DNA of 64,000 nucleotides from Oligoflexales bacterium (GTDB taxonomy: Bacteria > Bdellovibrionota_B > Oligoflexia > Oligoflexales > JALZUQ01), in assembly GCA_023301465.1 (NCBI GenBank), contig JALZUQ010000046.1:1-64000 (forward strand). The letters are read 5' to 3'. A program made the translations under genes and the position numbers. The notes under the pieces were generated by a model. It was not told where the DNA came from and did not search any database. It worked only from the letters and a program-made list of their open reading frames with translations. Positions 44,681 to 53,250 of the stretch are shown here, in pieces. Position 1 is the stretch's first letter; the number at the start of each line of letters is the position of its first letter.

Positions 44681-46113
44681 TGGAGCTGCTGTGGGTAAGA
44701 GATGATTTAAGATTAGTAGATAATCCTGCGTTAAATGCTTTGTTGAGTCTCAAGTCAAAAGATAGTGTCGCTATCTACATTTACGACTCAAGAAAATTTG
44801 AACAATCTATGCTAGCCCCAGCAAACAAGGTGTTTTTACACCACAGGCTTATAAAATATCAAAAAGAATTAAAAGAAAAATATAATTTAGATCTCATCAT
44901 GTTTGAAGGCGATGCTTTCAAAGTTTTGAGTCAATTTATCAAGTCTAATAAAGTAGATAACGTATTTTGGAACAGAAGGTACTTCCCGCCTCTTGTTGAA
45001 GAAGATGCTAAAATAAAAAAACATCTCATAATGAGTAGCATTCATTGCGAAAGCTTCAATGCGAACTTATTGATCGAGCCTTGGAATGGTCTGAAAGATG
45101 ATGGAAAACCATATCTTGTGTATTCTGCTTATTTTAAGAAAGCTTATAAAAAATTAGACTATTCGCTCACTAAAATGAAAAATTTTATGTTTGATCGAAA
45201 GACAAAAATTTCTGGGCATCAAAATAAAATAGACTTGTTACCAAAAAGACAGTGGCATAAAACATTGCACGCTTCATGGAGTGCAGATGCTTTATCTACC
45301 ACAAAGAAGTTACGAAAATTTCTCAAAAATGATGTTCTTTCATATAATGCCAAGAGGGATAGGCCGGATTTAGACGGTACTTCTTCTATGAGTCCTTATT
45401 TGCGGTTTGGAGTCATTTCTCCAAAAATGATATTAACCGAATTAGAAAAAGTGCATTCTAAAAACCGTTGGATGTCAGATCCAAACCTAGCACAATACGT
45501 TAAAGAACTTTACTGGAGAGAGTTTGCGTGTCAGTTAATGTATTATTTCCCTTATACAGTTTCAAAACCACTTAGACCTAAGTATAAAAAATTTCCTTGG
45601 AAACCTCATAAGCAAAGTTTAAGAGCATGGCAAAAAGGCCTTACAGGTTACCCCATTGTAGATGCTGGTATGCGTCAGCTTTGGGCGACAGGCTGGATGC
45701 ATAATAGAGTTCGCATGATTGTTGCTTCATTTTTGATAAAGCACTTAATGCAACCTTGGTGGAAAGGTGCTGAATGGTTTGCGGAGACATTGGTGGATGC
45801 AGATATTGCAAGTAACTCTTTAGGGTGGCAATGGGTTGCTGGTTCTGGGGCTGATGCAGCACCTTATTTCAGGATTTTTAACCCCATCACACAAGGTCAA
45901 AAGTTTGATGTAACTGGAGCGTATGTAAAAAAATGGGTTCCTGAACTTGCAAACTTACCACTAAAATACCTGCACGCTCCCTGGGAGGCTCCTAAGAGTG
46001 TGCTTGATGAGTGCGAAGTAATCTTAGGGAAGGATTACCCTGAGCCTGTGGTCGACCATCCTCAGGCACGTGTAAAAGCTTTAAATGCTTATTCAAAGAT
46101 TAAAAACAATTAA
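44680..46113 (+). CDS. phrB: deoxyribodipyrimidine photolyase
   Basis: Light-driven repair enzyme of 477 residues in the photolyase/cryptochrome family. The N-terminal antenna domain begins LLWVRDDLRLVDNPALNALL. The FAD-binding domain shows 'DLDGTSSMSPYLRFGVISPK', 'WREFACQLMYYFP', 'GLTGYPIVDAGMRQLWATGWMHNRVRMIVASFL', 'DADIASNSLGWQWVAGSGADAAPYFRIFNP'. These fit class I CPD photolyases. GTG start overlapping the nfu stop (TAGTG), so it is translationally coupled to the Fe-S operon although this class normally has no Fe-S cluster. Confidence 0.93.
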   Translation: MELLWVRDDLRLVDNPALNALLSLKSKDSVAIYIYDSRKFEQSMLAPANKVFLHHRLIKYQKELKEKYNLDLIMFEGDAFKVLSQFIKSNKVDNVFWNRRYFPPLVEEDAKIKKHLIMSSIHCESFNANLLIEPWNGLKDDGKPYLVYSAYFKKAYKKLDYSLTKMKNFMFDRKTKISGHQNKIDLLPKRQWHKTLHASWSADALSTTKKLRKFLKNDVLSYNAKRDRPDLDGTSSMSPYLRFGVISPKMILTELEKVHSKNRWMSDPNLAQYVKELYWREFACQLMYYFPYTVSKPLRPKYKKFPWKPHKQSLRAWQKGLTGYPIVDAGMRQLWATGWMHNRVRMIVASFLIKHLMQPWWKGAEWFAETLVDADIASNSLGWQWVAGSGADAAPYFRIFNPITQGQKFDVTGAYVKKWVPELANLPLKYLHAPWEAPKSVLDECEVILGKDYPEPVVDHPQARVKALNAYSKIKNN

Positions 46114-46733
46114 AATGAATTTCTACAAACGCTGCTTGAAGGTGTTTTGTTAACATTATGCAAGCCAGTATACTTTTTTGCAATTAAGTTTAACTTGATA
46201 AGATTCTTTTTATTTGGTTTTGAGTCTTTTTCAAAAGAAATTTTACGAATATGAAGACCTTTTGGACCTATTGAATGTTCATGTTTTAATTTATGAATGA
46301 GATAAGTGATTTCAAAATCATCCCATTCAAATTGGAGTGTGCTTCCAGCGGCTTGTAATTTATATTGATTAGATTGTTTATAGCTTTTTATAATATGAAA
46401 AAGAGTAGTTGCAGATTGATCTGAAAAACTGCTTTGAAGTCTGAAGCTGATGTGGAATCCAGTCCAAGTGCTTTTATGAGTAATATACCCTATAACTTCT
46501 TTTTCACTCTTGAGTTGTTGTTCTATTTTATATGTTTTGTCTGGAATGAGATTCTCAAACGGTCTAACAGATTGCTGCCAATCTTTGATTTGTCTTAACG
46601 CGGGATGCTCAAAGTGAGATGTGGATGAAATGATATAACTGTTTGCGAACAATGAATGGTTCATCATAGACAAGAACAAGATAGCAGCTATATTCAAATA
46701 TTTACTGGATCGTTTATTGAGAAAATGGTGCAT
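46110..46733 (-). CDS. exported protein of unknown function
   Basis: Predicted exported protein of 207 residues: basic N-terminus, hydrophobic segment (about 15-30, ending SLFANS) and a mature domain rich in His, Lys and aromatic residues with alternating strands ('GYITHKSTWTGFHISFRLQSSF', 'YKLQAAGSTLQFEWDDFEITYLIH'). No motif recognised. Its stop overlaps the photolyase stop by 4 bp, tail to tail. Confidence 0.65.
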   Translation of the reverse strand: MHHFLNKRSSKYLNIAAILFLSMMNHSLFANSYIISSTSHFEHPALRQIKDWQQSVRPFENLIPDKTYKIEQQLKSEKEVIGYITHKSTWTGFHISFRLQSSFSDQSATTLFHIIKSYKQSNQYKLQAAGSTLQFEWDDFEITYLIHKLKHEHSIGPKGLHIRKISFEKDSKPNKKNLIKLNLIAKKYTGLHNVNKTPSSSVCRNSF

Positions 46734-46853
46734 GTTTTAAATTCTTTTTTAAATATAATGATCTTTATAATGCTTTCTTTAACCCAAGAGTAGGCATATA
46801 GCAAGGAGAGGGATATCTTGTTCGTTTCAACTGTCCGAAGTTACTATCTTTTT

Positions 46854-47771
46854 TTAGGGTAGTTGTTTATTAAATTCTTGAATAAGGTCTTCGTAGTCAT
46901 TTTTTGTCATTAAATCAGATTTTACAGTGGCATATATTGGTTTTACAACTTTTTTAATGTCTTTGATGGTTACTGTCCGTGTATCAGAATGTATGGAACG
47001 TTTAAAGATATCAGGAAGAAATGCGAGCGAGTTGGTAGACTTTACAATCTGAAGTGCACTAGCTGCTGTAGTCGTTTCGGCACGTACCATGCGATGTCTA
47101 ACTGGTATCGGGCAAAGATCATTTCCTCTTTGTATTCCGCCTTTTGTCCAGTAAATTGGATACACAAAGGGGTATTGGATAACGTTTTTAGTTGTAGGTG
47201 ATTTCAAAATAGGGTGATCTTTACGACAATATAATTTCCACTCTAGAGAGCACACTTTCTTTGAGGTCCATGTTCTAGGCCAATCAATTTTTCCGATATG
47301 AAAGCAAAGTTGTATTCCGCCTAATAGCCCCGCTTGCACAAACTCACTTGGTGCTAAATCTAAGAGTGAAAAACCGATACCTTTTTTTATGATTTTTTGA
47401 CTAGAAATCATTTGAGTAATGATTTCTGATGTGAGAAACGACGTAGAGGCAATGGTTATTTTTTTTTGAAAAATTTCTTTTTTGTGGTTTTCAAGATCTT
47501 GAATTTCATAGCAAGCGTCATATATCTTTTGTAATATTGGTATCATTTCTTTTGCCGATGGAGTCAGATTGACACCTCCAATAGACCTTTCAAATAGGAT
47601 TACTCCAAGTTTTTTTTCAAGAGAGTTAATGGTCTTAGAAATTTGCCCCGGTTGAACGCTCCGTCTTCTTGCCAGCTCTCTAATGCTATTGATAGATGAT
47701 AGTTCAAAGAAAATTTGAATTTCTTTGATTTTGATATCTTGTATATTAATGTTTCTATTTTGGTAACTCAT
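46854..47771 (-). CDS. LysR-family transcriptional regulator
   Basis: DNA-binding regulator of 305 residues. The N-terminal winged helix-turn-helix (about 14-75) reads 'IQIFFELSSINSIRELARRRSVQPGQISKTINSLEKKLG' in order, followed by 'LFERSIGGVNLTPSAK'. The effector-binding domain covers about 100-300. Its inducer and targets are unknown. A small palindrome just upstream may be its own operator. Confidence 0.9.
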   Translation of the reverse strand: MSYQNRNINIQDIKIKEIQIFFELSSINSIRELARRRSVQPGQISKTINSLEKKLGVILFERSIGGVNLTPSAKEMIPILQKIYDACYEIQDLENHKKEIFQKKITIASTSFLTSEIITQMISSQKIIKKGIGFSLLDLAPSEFVQAGLLGGIQLCFHIGKIDWPRTWTSKKVCSLEWKLYCRKDHPILKSPTTKNVIQYPFVYPIYWTKGGIQRGNDLCPIPVRHRMVRAETTTAASALQIVKSTNSLAFLPDIFKRSIHSDTRTVTIKDIKKVVKPIYATVKSDLMTKNDYEDLIQEFNKQLP

Positions 47772-48241
47772 GTTTCCATATTAGCATTCTATGCAATGAT
47801 CTTGCAAGAGGTTAGGTTGTATAAAGGGAAGGGGGATTTAATGTTTTTTATAAGAGATAATCTTATTAACTTAGTTTTGAATCGATATTTGGCGGTTTTG
47901 CCAAAAGAAATATTAATACTCAACGGAAATAAAATGGAAGATTCAAAAAAGCTGCTGCAAGAGATCTCATAAATAGGACAACAGTTGTTTGTTACTAAAA
48001 ATCATTAAATTTCAATAAGATAGCGGGTTTTTTTGTGAAAAAGGAGTTGTTGAGCAAGAAGCAAATACCTATAAAAAAATGTTATTGATTCATTACGATA
48101 ACTTATTGGACAATGAGTCAGGTAAAGCATTACTTTATAGGAGGTGGAGAACGCTAATATCAAATTAGCAATAGTAAATCTCTTTTTTGAGATTGTGATT
48201 AAGTTGATTTTAGTAAACAAGAGAACCTTGGGGGAGGAACC
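47772..48241. promoter_or_regulatory. 470-bp region with LysR promoter and possible micro-ORF
   Basis: The gap between the LysR gene and the cytochrome lipoprotein gene. An imperfect palindrome, GCAT-TCT-ATGC (47784-47794), lies 13 bp before the LysR start, where an autoregulatory site is expected. A short frame at 47841-47972 is listed separately. The rest, to the GGGGGAGG ribosome site at about 48230, shows nothing distinctive. Confidence 0.35.
47841..47972 (+). CDS. possible 43-residue small protein
   Basis: ATG 47841 follows a strong GGAAGGGGG ribosome-like site by 5 nt and opens a 43-codon frame (MFFIRDNLINLVLNRYLAVL at the start, then KEILILNGN, ending QEIS). The N-terminal half is hydrophobic. 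The ribosome site is the only real support. It could equally be chance in AT-rich DNA. Confidence 0.3.
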   Translation: MFFIRDNLINLVLNRYLAVLPKEILILNGNKMEDSKKLLQEIS

Positions 48242-49015
48242 ATGAAATTTTTTATTTTATCCATTTTTGTACTTGTAGGGTGTGACGGTGTCAAACCTGA
48301 CTTGAGTTTGGTGCAACAAAACAATGTAGAAGAAACTTTGAACAAGCCGATTGAAAAAGCAACAAAACCGTCGCTTAATTCTTCTAAACCCGTCAAGAAG
48401 CCTGCAAATAAGTCTAATGTTCAACCTACTAATGAAGAAGGTTTATTTCTATCAGTAGATGCAAGTGTTGAGCTTATTGTCCTTAATCAAGGCGAAAAAG
48501 TTATTACTTATAAAACAGATGTTAAGCCGGTTGTAGATAAGCATTGTATTCGATGTCATGGAAGTGCTGGAGAAATGAGTTTAAGAGAGTTTAATTTTAC
48601 TTGGTATGAGGATAATAGCGATGAGATTCAAGTGGATATTGTCAATGAAATGATTGCTAGAATGGAAAGTATTGGCGATCCAATGCCGCCAGTCAGCAAA
48701 AGAAGAGAGTCTATGACTCAAGGTGAAATAGATGTTATTAAAAAATGGTTAGATGATGGGTTAAAACTTGAAAGTAAATCAACAGATAAAGAATTAACAA
48801 TTAAATTTGATGCTCTTGATGCGGGTGGAAAAATTTTAGGAAGTGACGAACAAGTTTTAAAAAACGATGACATTGCAAATGTAAATTTTAAAATAAATGG
48901 AATAGAATCCATACTTGTAAAAGTATTTCAATCCAAAACTGAAATAGCGGCTAAAACTATAGAGGTGATAGGAACTCAAGCAAAAGGTGTTATAGAAGTT
49001 AACTTAATCAAGTAG
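48242..49015 (+). CDS. c-type cytochrome lipoprotein
   Basis: Lipoprotein of 257 residues with lipobox LVGC (Cys14) and a Lys/Pro/Ser-rich linker to about 65. A single haem-c domain has C102-IR-C105-H ('VKPVVDKHCIRCHG') and a distal methionine candidate in 'GDPMPPVSKR', then 'MTQGEIDVIKKWLDDGL', the usual last helix. A beta-rich C-terminal extension (about 185-257) is of unknown use. It converges on the ccsA-hemA-hemC operon, overlapping hemC by 12 bp. That operon would supply haem and the attachment machinery. Confidence 0.85.
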   Translation: MKFFILSIFVLVGCDGVKPDLSLVQQNNVEETLNKPIEKATKPSLNSSKPVKKPANKSNVQPTNEEGLFLSVDASVELIVLNQGEKVITYKTDVKPVVDKHCIRCHGSAGEMSLREFNFTWYEDNSDEIQVDIVNEMIARMESIGDPMPPVSKRRESMTQGEIDVIKKWLDDGLKLESKSTDKELTIKFDALDAGGKILGSDEQVLKNDDIANVNFKINGIESILVKVFQSKTEIAAKTIEVIGTQAKGVIEVNLIK

Positions 49016-49891
49016 CTGATTCGTGATGGCTTCTAAACTGTAATCTTTGAAGTCATCATGCCAGTGAGTTATCTTTTTTTCTTTTTGCCACTTAATAAAT
49101 ATCTTATTCAAGTCAGTATAAACACCAATAGGAGTAGTGCAAGCTGCTCCTATTTTTTCTAATATTTTTCGTTCAAAACTTGCAGCTTCTTGTGTGTTTT
49201 TACAGTTTAACGCTTGAAGTGCTGTGCGGTCAAAATCATGGTGAGAAGTCGTTTCAATTGCAATAATCCCTTGGGTTGCACAAGGTGGTATGGTCTCTAC
49301 TGAAACAGGGATTGCATCGTAATGGCCTGTAATATTAAGCCTGTCTAAAGCTGCTTTTGCTAATATAATGGCATCAAATTCATGGTCGTCAAGCTTTGCA
49401 AGACGGCTGTCGACATTGCCTCTGAGTTCTTTAATAACGATTTTTGGAAAAGTTTTCTTGAGAAGTGCAGCACGGCGTGGGCTACTAGTTCCACAAGTAA
49501 ACTTTATATTTGGGCAGTTTTTCTCGTTAATTTCATCAATTTCTGTAAATTTTTGAAAAATGCTCTTATGGAAGATCATTAAATCTCTAGGGTCATGTCT
49601 TGGTAAAAAAGTTACTAACTCAAATGGTTCGGGAAGTTTAGCCGGCATGTCTTTGAGGGAATGGACAGCGATATCAATTTTTTTATCTAAAAGAGCTACT
49701 TCGAGCTCCTTGATGAATAATCCTTTGCCTCCAATTTCACTAAGAGGTCCTAATTTTTGATCACCTGTGGTTTTTATGATTTGTATAACTGATGATTGAC
49801 CCTGTTCTTTTAGTTTGTCTTGCACAAATCTTGCTTGCCATAGTGCTAGAGTGCTGCCTCGAGTTCCAATGATTAACTTACGATTTGTCAT
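49004..49891 (-). CDS. hemC: porphobilinogen deaminase (hydroxymethylbilane synthase)
   Basis: Joins four porphobilinogens into hydroxymethylbilane, 295 residues. Visible: 'IIGTRGSTLALWQARFV', 'TTGDQKLGPLSEIGGKGLFIKELE', 'AVHSLKDMP' (catalytic Asp81), 'TSSPRRAALL', 'ELRGNVDSRLAKL' and the dipyrromethane-cofactor cysteine C251 in GAACTTPIG. It overlaps the upstream hemA by 14 bp. Last gene of the ccsA-hemA-hemC operon. Confidence 0.95.
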   Translation of the reverse strand: MTNRKLIIGTRGSTLALWQARFVQDKLKEQGQSSVIQIIKTTGDQKLGPLSEIGGKGLFIKELEVALLDKKIDIAVHSLKDMPAKLPEPFELVTFLPRHDPRDLMIFHKSIFQKFTEIDEINEKNCPNIKFTCGTSSPRRAALLKKTFPKIVIKELRGNVDSRLAKLDDHEFDAIILAKAALDRLNITGHYDAIPVSVETIPPCATQGIIAIETTSHHDFDRTALQALNCKNTQEAASFERKILEKIGAACTTPIGVYTDLNKIFIKWQKEKKITHWHDDFKDYSLEAITNQLLD

Positions 49892-51080
49892 CTTTAAAAA
49901 CCTTTTTTTTGTATTCTGTCATGACTTTAGATTTGATAGAGCCGATAAGGCCTTCAATATTTCTATGGAGTTCTGGGTCTGCTTTGATCCAAGATTTCTT
50001 TTTGATAGTTTTTGAGAGTTCTTGTTCAAAAATTTGATCTATTGTCTTTTTGAAATCCTTCAGGAGTTCTGAAGAACCTCTGTTTTTTAACCAACTTTGA
50101 ATATTATCTGTAGCTTGGTCAATGTAAGAAAGTGCTTTATCTGCTTCAGATTGTCGAAAAGCAATGTTTTCATCTCGAAGGTTACCAATCGCATCTATGT
50201 CAAAGCGAAAGACTCCATTTATATCAGAACAAGTCTCTTCAATGTTTCTGGGTATACAAACATCAATCAATACTAGTGGTTTGTTTTTTCTAATCTTCTG
50301 AACTTCTGAAATGAGTTCTTTTTTTATGACTGGTTTAGTGGCTGCTGTAGCACAGAAAATAAGATCGCAGTTTTTTAAGACTGCATTTATTCTGTCAATG
50401 TGAATTGCTTTTCCATTGAACTGCGTAGCAAGTTTAGAAGCGTTTTCAATCGTTCTGTTTGCAATAATAATCTCATTTGATTTCTTTGCTGTTAGATATT
50501 GACATGCAACTCTACTCATTTGGCCAGCACCGATGATTAAAATGGTTTTTTGTTTGAGTTCAAATATTCTGGAAGCTAAGTCTATCCCACTTTGTGCAAT
50601 GGATACTGATTTTTCACCAAGTTTTGTGTTCTGTCTTACTTTTTTTGTGGTAGAGAATGCAATCTCCATGATTTTTTGTAGAGTAGGTGTGCAGGCATCC
50701 AAGTCTTTAGACTCTCTAAATGCGTTTTTAATTTGGCCCGTGATTTGTGTTTCGCCAACTATCATAGAATCCAATGAAGCAGTTACTTTGATGATATGCT
50801 TTATAGCATCTTCACCTTCTGAAGTTAAAATAAGGTTTTCTATGTTGTCAATTTTAAAAAAGTCTAAAAAATAATTTTTTATAGTGTTTAAGCTTTGATC
50901 GCTGTCAAAAAATATTTCAAAACGGTTGCAAGTAGAGACAACAATAAACCCTGAGTTAGAAAACTGTCTTTTAAATTCTGTGTAAACTTTTTCAGTTGAT
51001 AGTTTTTCATCTAATAACATTTCGCGTTGCTCAGTATTGGCAACATGGTGATTTACTCCAATGCATTTAATTCTTTTCAT
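49878..51080 (-). CDS. hemA: glutamyl-tRNA reductase
   Basis: First enzyme of the C5 pathway to 5-aminolevulinate, reducing glutamyl-tRNA-Glu with NADPH, 400 residues. The catalytic cysteine is C51 (STCNRFE). 'SLDSMIVGETQITGQIKNAF', the Rossmann motif 'ILIIGAGQMSRVACQYL', 'NRTIENASKLA' and 'IDVCIPRNIEETC' are all as expected. It sits 3 bp after ccsA and overlaps hemC. Confidence 0.95.
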   Translation of the reverse strand: MKRIKCIGVNHHVANTEQREMLLDEKLSTEKVYTEFKRQFSNSGFIVVSTCNRFEIFFDSDQSLNTIKNYFLDFFKIDNIENLILTSEGEDAIKHIIKVTASLDSMIVGETQITGQIKNAFRESKDLDACTPTLQKIMEIAFSTTKKVRQNTKLGEKSVSIAQSGIDLASRIFELKQKTILIIGAGQMSRVACQYLTAKKSNEIIIANRTIENASKLATQFNGKAIHIDRINAVLKNCDLIFCATAATKPVIKKELISEVQKIRKNKPLVLIDVCIPRNIEETCSDINGVFRFDIDAIGNLRDENIAFRQSEADKALSYIDQATDNIQSWLKNRGSSELLKDFKKTIDQIFEQELSKTIKKKSWIKADPELHRNIEGLIGSIKSKVMTEYKKKVFKDDKS

Positions 51081-51083
51081 CGT

Positions 51084-51893
51084 TTATCCAAGTGGTCCAA
51101 ACCAAAGGCCAAAAAAGGCAGTGGAGAGAATTGCAAACCCAACGATTGTGAGTTTTGCGGTAGTTGTAACTTGGATGTCCTTAAATGATTTGAGGATTAA
51201 TATAAAGCTAAACCACCCAAAAACAGCAATAGACCAGATGATTTTTGTTTTCATGCTGATGGATAGTATGTCCAAGAAATGGTAAGTGTAATGTGCTCCA
51301 GTGAGCAGAGATACTAAAATACTAATAATACATAGCCATAAAAGAGTATTTAATAACGATCCTAATGTCTCAAGCGATGGCAGGCCCGGAAGCATTTTTT
51401 TTGTGGCACCTGATTTAAGAGCGGAGTTTTGTAGTAAATAAATAATAGCTATTAAGCTTGCTGCAACAGCCAAGCAAGATCCTAGAATAGCAAATATGAT
51501 GTGGGCAGATAATACGGGTTGCAGGTTTTCAATGGGGAGTTTTTCTCCTTGGTGGCTGAAAATAGAACTCACTAAAACAATGGTGACAAATGGTGATCCA
51601 AGTAAAGCCAGGGTAGAAGATTGAAATATACCACCAAGTAAACACACTATCACTGCAGTAGTCGTTACAAAATACAGTTGGATAGAAGAGAATTCGGGTC
51701 TAAGGTGAACATAAAAAGATGAAATGCAAAGTGCAATGGTCCCACCTACAAATGTATACCATGCCAACGTTCTAAGCTTTAAGTTCCAGTCGGAATTTCT
51801 AAGCTGAGAAAAAACCATGACCGTCGCAAGAGCGAAAAGAAAAAGCCCAAGAAATGCAAAAAACTCAAATACCTGCACAAGTACCACCTTCAT
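51084..51893 (-). CDS. ccsA: CcsA/HemX-type cytochrome c assembly membrane protein
   Basis: Integral membrane protein of 269 residues with about eight transmembrane helices, from the CcsA/CcmC/HemX haem-handling group. Start ATG 51893 (MKVVLVQVFEFFAF); the frame is open to 51986 but that would overlap the divergent gene. Histidines lie in 'VLSAHIIFAILGSCLAVAASL' and 'GAHYTYHFLDILS', though the full WWD motif is not obvious, so HemX (an assembly helper next to hemA) is an alternative. Operon mates hemA and hemC follow. Confidence 0.8.
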   Translation of the reverse strand: MKVVLVQVFEFFAFLGLFLFALATVMVFSQLRNSDWNLKLRTLAWYTFVGGTIALCISSFYVHLRPEFSSIQLYFVTTTAVIVCLLGGIFQSSTLALLGSPFVTIVLVSSIFSHQGEKLPIENLQPVLSAHIIFAILGSCLAVAASLIAIIYLLQNSALKSGATKKMLPGLPSLETLGSLLNTLLWLCIISILVSLLTGAHYTYHFLDILSISMKTKIIWSIAVFGWFSFILILKSFKDIQVTTTAKLTIVGFAILSTAFFGLWFGPLG

Positions 51894-51998
51894 ATTCTTT
51901 ATCAAAGATATCACAACCTTGGAATGCTTCACCAGAGAGATTAAAGGTAGCTTCTTTGCTTGAGAATATGTATAAATACTGTGCATTTAAGGGGCTTC

Positions 51999-53246
51999 AT
52001 GAGTTACAATCATCAAAATCGTTGGACACCAAGTAGTTGGAGGAATTACCCCATTCAACAACAGCCGTCTTACGGTGATATTGTAAGTGTTGAGGCAACT
52101 GAAAAATATATCTCAACCCTTCCTGGAGTCGCTCGTTTAGATGAAATTGAAAACCTACGTTCTTCTATCGAACAGGCTCAATTGGGTGAAGCATTTATCA
52201 TTCAAGGTGGAGACTGTGCTGAGAGGTTCATGGATTGTCGTGAAGATGTGATTTTTGGACAATTAGCTCTTCTCTCCCAAATGTGCGGTATCATTGAGCA
52301 AGAACTTCAAATAAATCCAATATTGATTGCAAGAATTGCTGGGCAATATGCAAAACCAAGATCGAACCAAGTTGAACTTGTAGATGGTATTGGTATTCCT
52401 AGTTATCGTGGCGATATGATCAATCATATAGACCCAACCGTTCATGCAAGAACTCCAGACCCTCAAAGACTTATGTTGGCCTATAAACACTCAGTAAAAA
52501 CAAAATACATTATGGAGCAGTGCCAATCAAATAAAACTAGTACTCCCTATTATTGCTCTCATGAGGGGTTAGTGCTTGGTTATGAAGAAGCACTAGTAAA
52601 AAACTTTGAAGAATTTTACTACGCAACGAGTGGCCATATGCTTTGGGTTGGTAAACGAACTGCAAAGATTGGTGAAGCTCATATTGAGTTTTTTAGAGGC
52701 GTTAGAAATCCAATTGGAATCAAAGTAGGGCAGAATACTTTACCAGAAGAAGTCTGTCATATTGTAGAGACATTAAACCCAGAAAACGAACTTGGAAAAA
52801 TCATCATTATTCCAAGGTATGGGGTACAACAAGTCCAAGAACATCTTCCAAAACTAATCCAACAGGTTTCATCAAAAAAACTAAATGTTTTATGGTCTTG
52901 TGATCCAATGCATGGAAACACTTTTTTAACAGTTGGGAGAATGAAAACTAGACGTTACGATGATATTTTATCTGAGATCAAACTAAATGCTGCAATACAC
53001 CAGGAGCTTGGTACAAGGCTTGGAGGTCTTCATTTTGAGTTGACTGCTCAAGATGTAACTGAATGTCTAGGTGGGGTTAGTATCAAGACTGAATCGGACC
53101 TTCGAAGAAGTTATAAGACAGCTTGTGACCCTAGATTGAATGCTTCTCAGAGCGTCCAGTTGATTAAAGAATTATGCAGTTCCTTCAAAATAAAAAAAAC
53201 AGGCTTACATATAAGCAAGCCTGATTATCCGTTAAACTTAGCGTGA
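51999..53246 (+). CDS. class II DAHP synthase
   Basis: First enzyme of the shikimate pathway, condensing phosphoenolpyruvate and erythrose 4-phosphate, 415 residues. It is the plant/mycobacterial-type (AroA-II) rather than AroG type: 'NRWTPSSWRNYPIQQQPSY', 'FIIQGGDCAERFMDC' (metal-binding Cys), 'RIAGQYAKPRSNQVE', 'SYRGDMIN', 'LLWVGKRT'-like region, 'SCDPMHGNTF' and 'LGGLHFELTAQDVTECLGG'. ATG 51999 has AAGGGG 6 nt upstream. The gene is divergent from ccsA, and its 3' end carries the neighbour's terminator. Confidence 0.93.
   Translation: MSYNHQNRWTPSSWRNYPIQQQPSYGDIVSVEATEKYISTLPGVARLDEIENLRSSIEQAQLGEAFIIQGGDCAERFMDCREDVIFGQLALLSQMCGIIEQELQINPILIARIAGQYAKPRSNQVELVDGIGIPSYRGDMINHIDPTVHARTPDPQRLMLAYKHSVKTKYIMEQCQSNKTSTPYYCSHEGLVLGYEEALVKNFEEFYYATSGHMLWVGKRTAKIGEAHIEFFRGVRNPIGIKVGQNTLPEEVCHIVETLNPENELGKIIIIPRYGVQQVQEHLPKLIQQVSSKKLNVLWSCDPMHGNTFLTVGRMKTRRYDDILSEIKLNAAIHQELGTRLGGLHFELTAQDVTECLGGVSIKTESDLRRSYKTACDPRLNASQSVQLIKELCSSFKIKKTGLHISKPDYPLNLA
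53193..53224 (-). terminator. terminator for the LRR gene, inside the DAHP synthase gene
   Basis: Read on the minus strand, CAGGCTT ... AAGCCTG (plus 53201-53207 and 53218-53224) forms a 7-bp stem followed by eight T (plus-strand A-run 53193-53200). It lies about 30 bp beyond the LRR gene's stop and inside the last codons of the DAHP synthase gene. Confidence 0.7.
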
Positions 53247-53250
53247 TTAG

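Noticed and set aside
48005-48220. 71-codon minus-strand frame before the cytochrome lipoprotein
   Set aside because: No ribosome site and no recognisable features; overlaps the likely promoter region.
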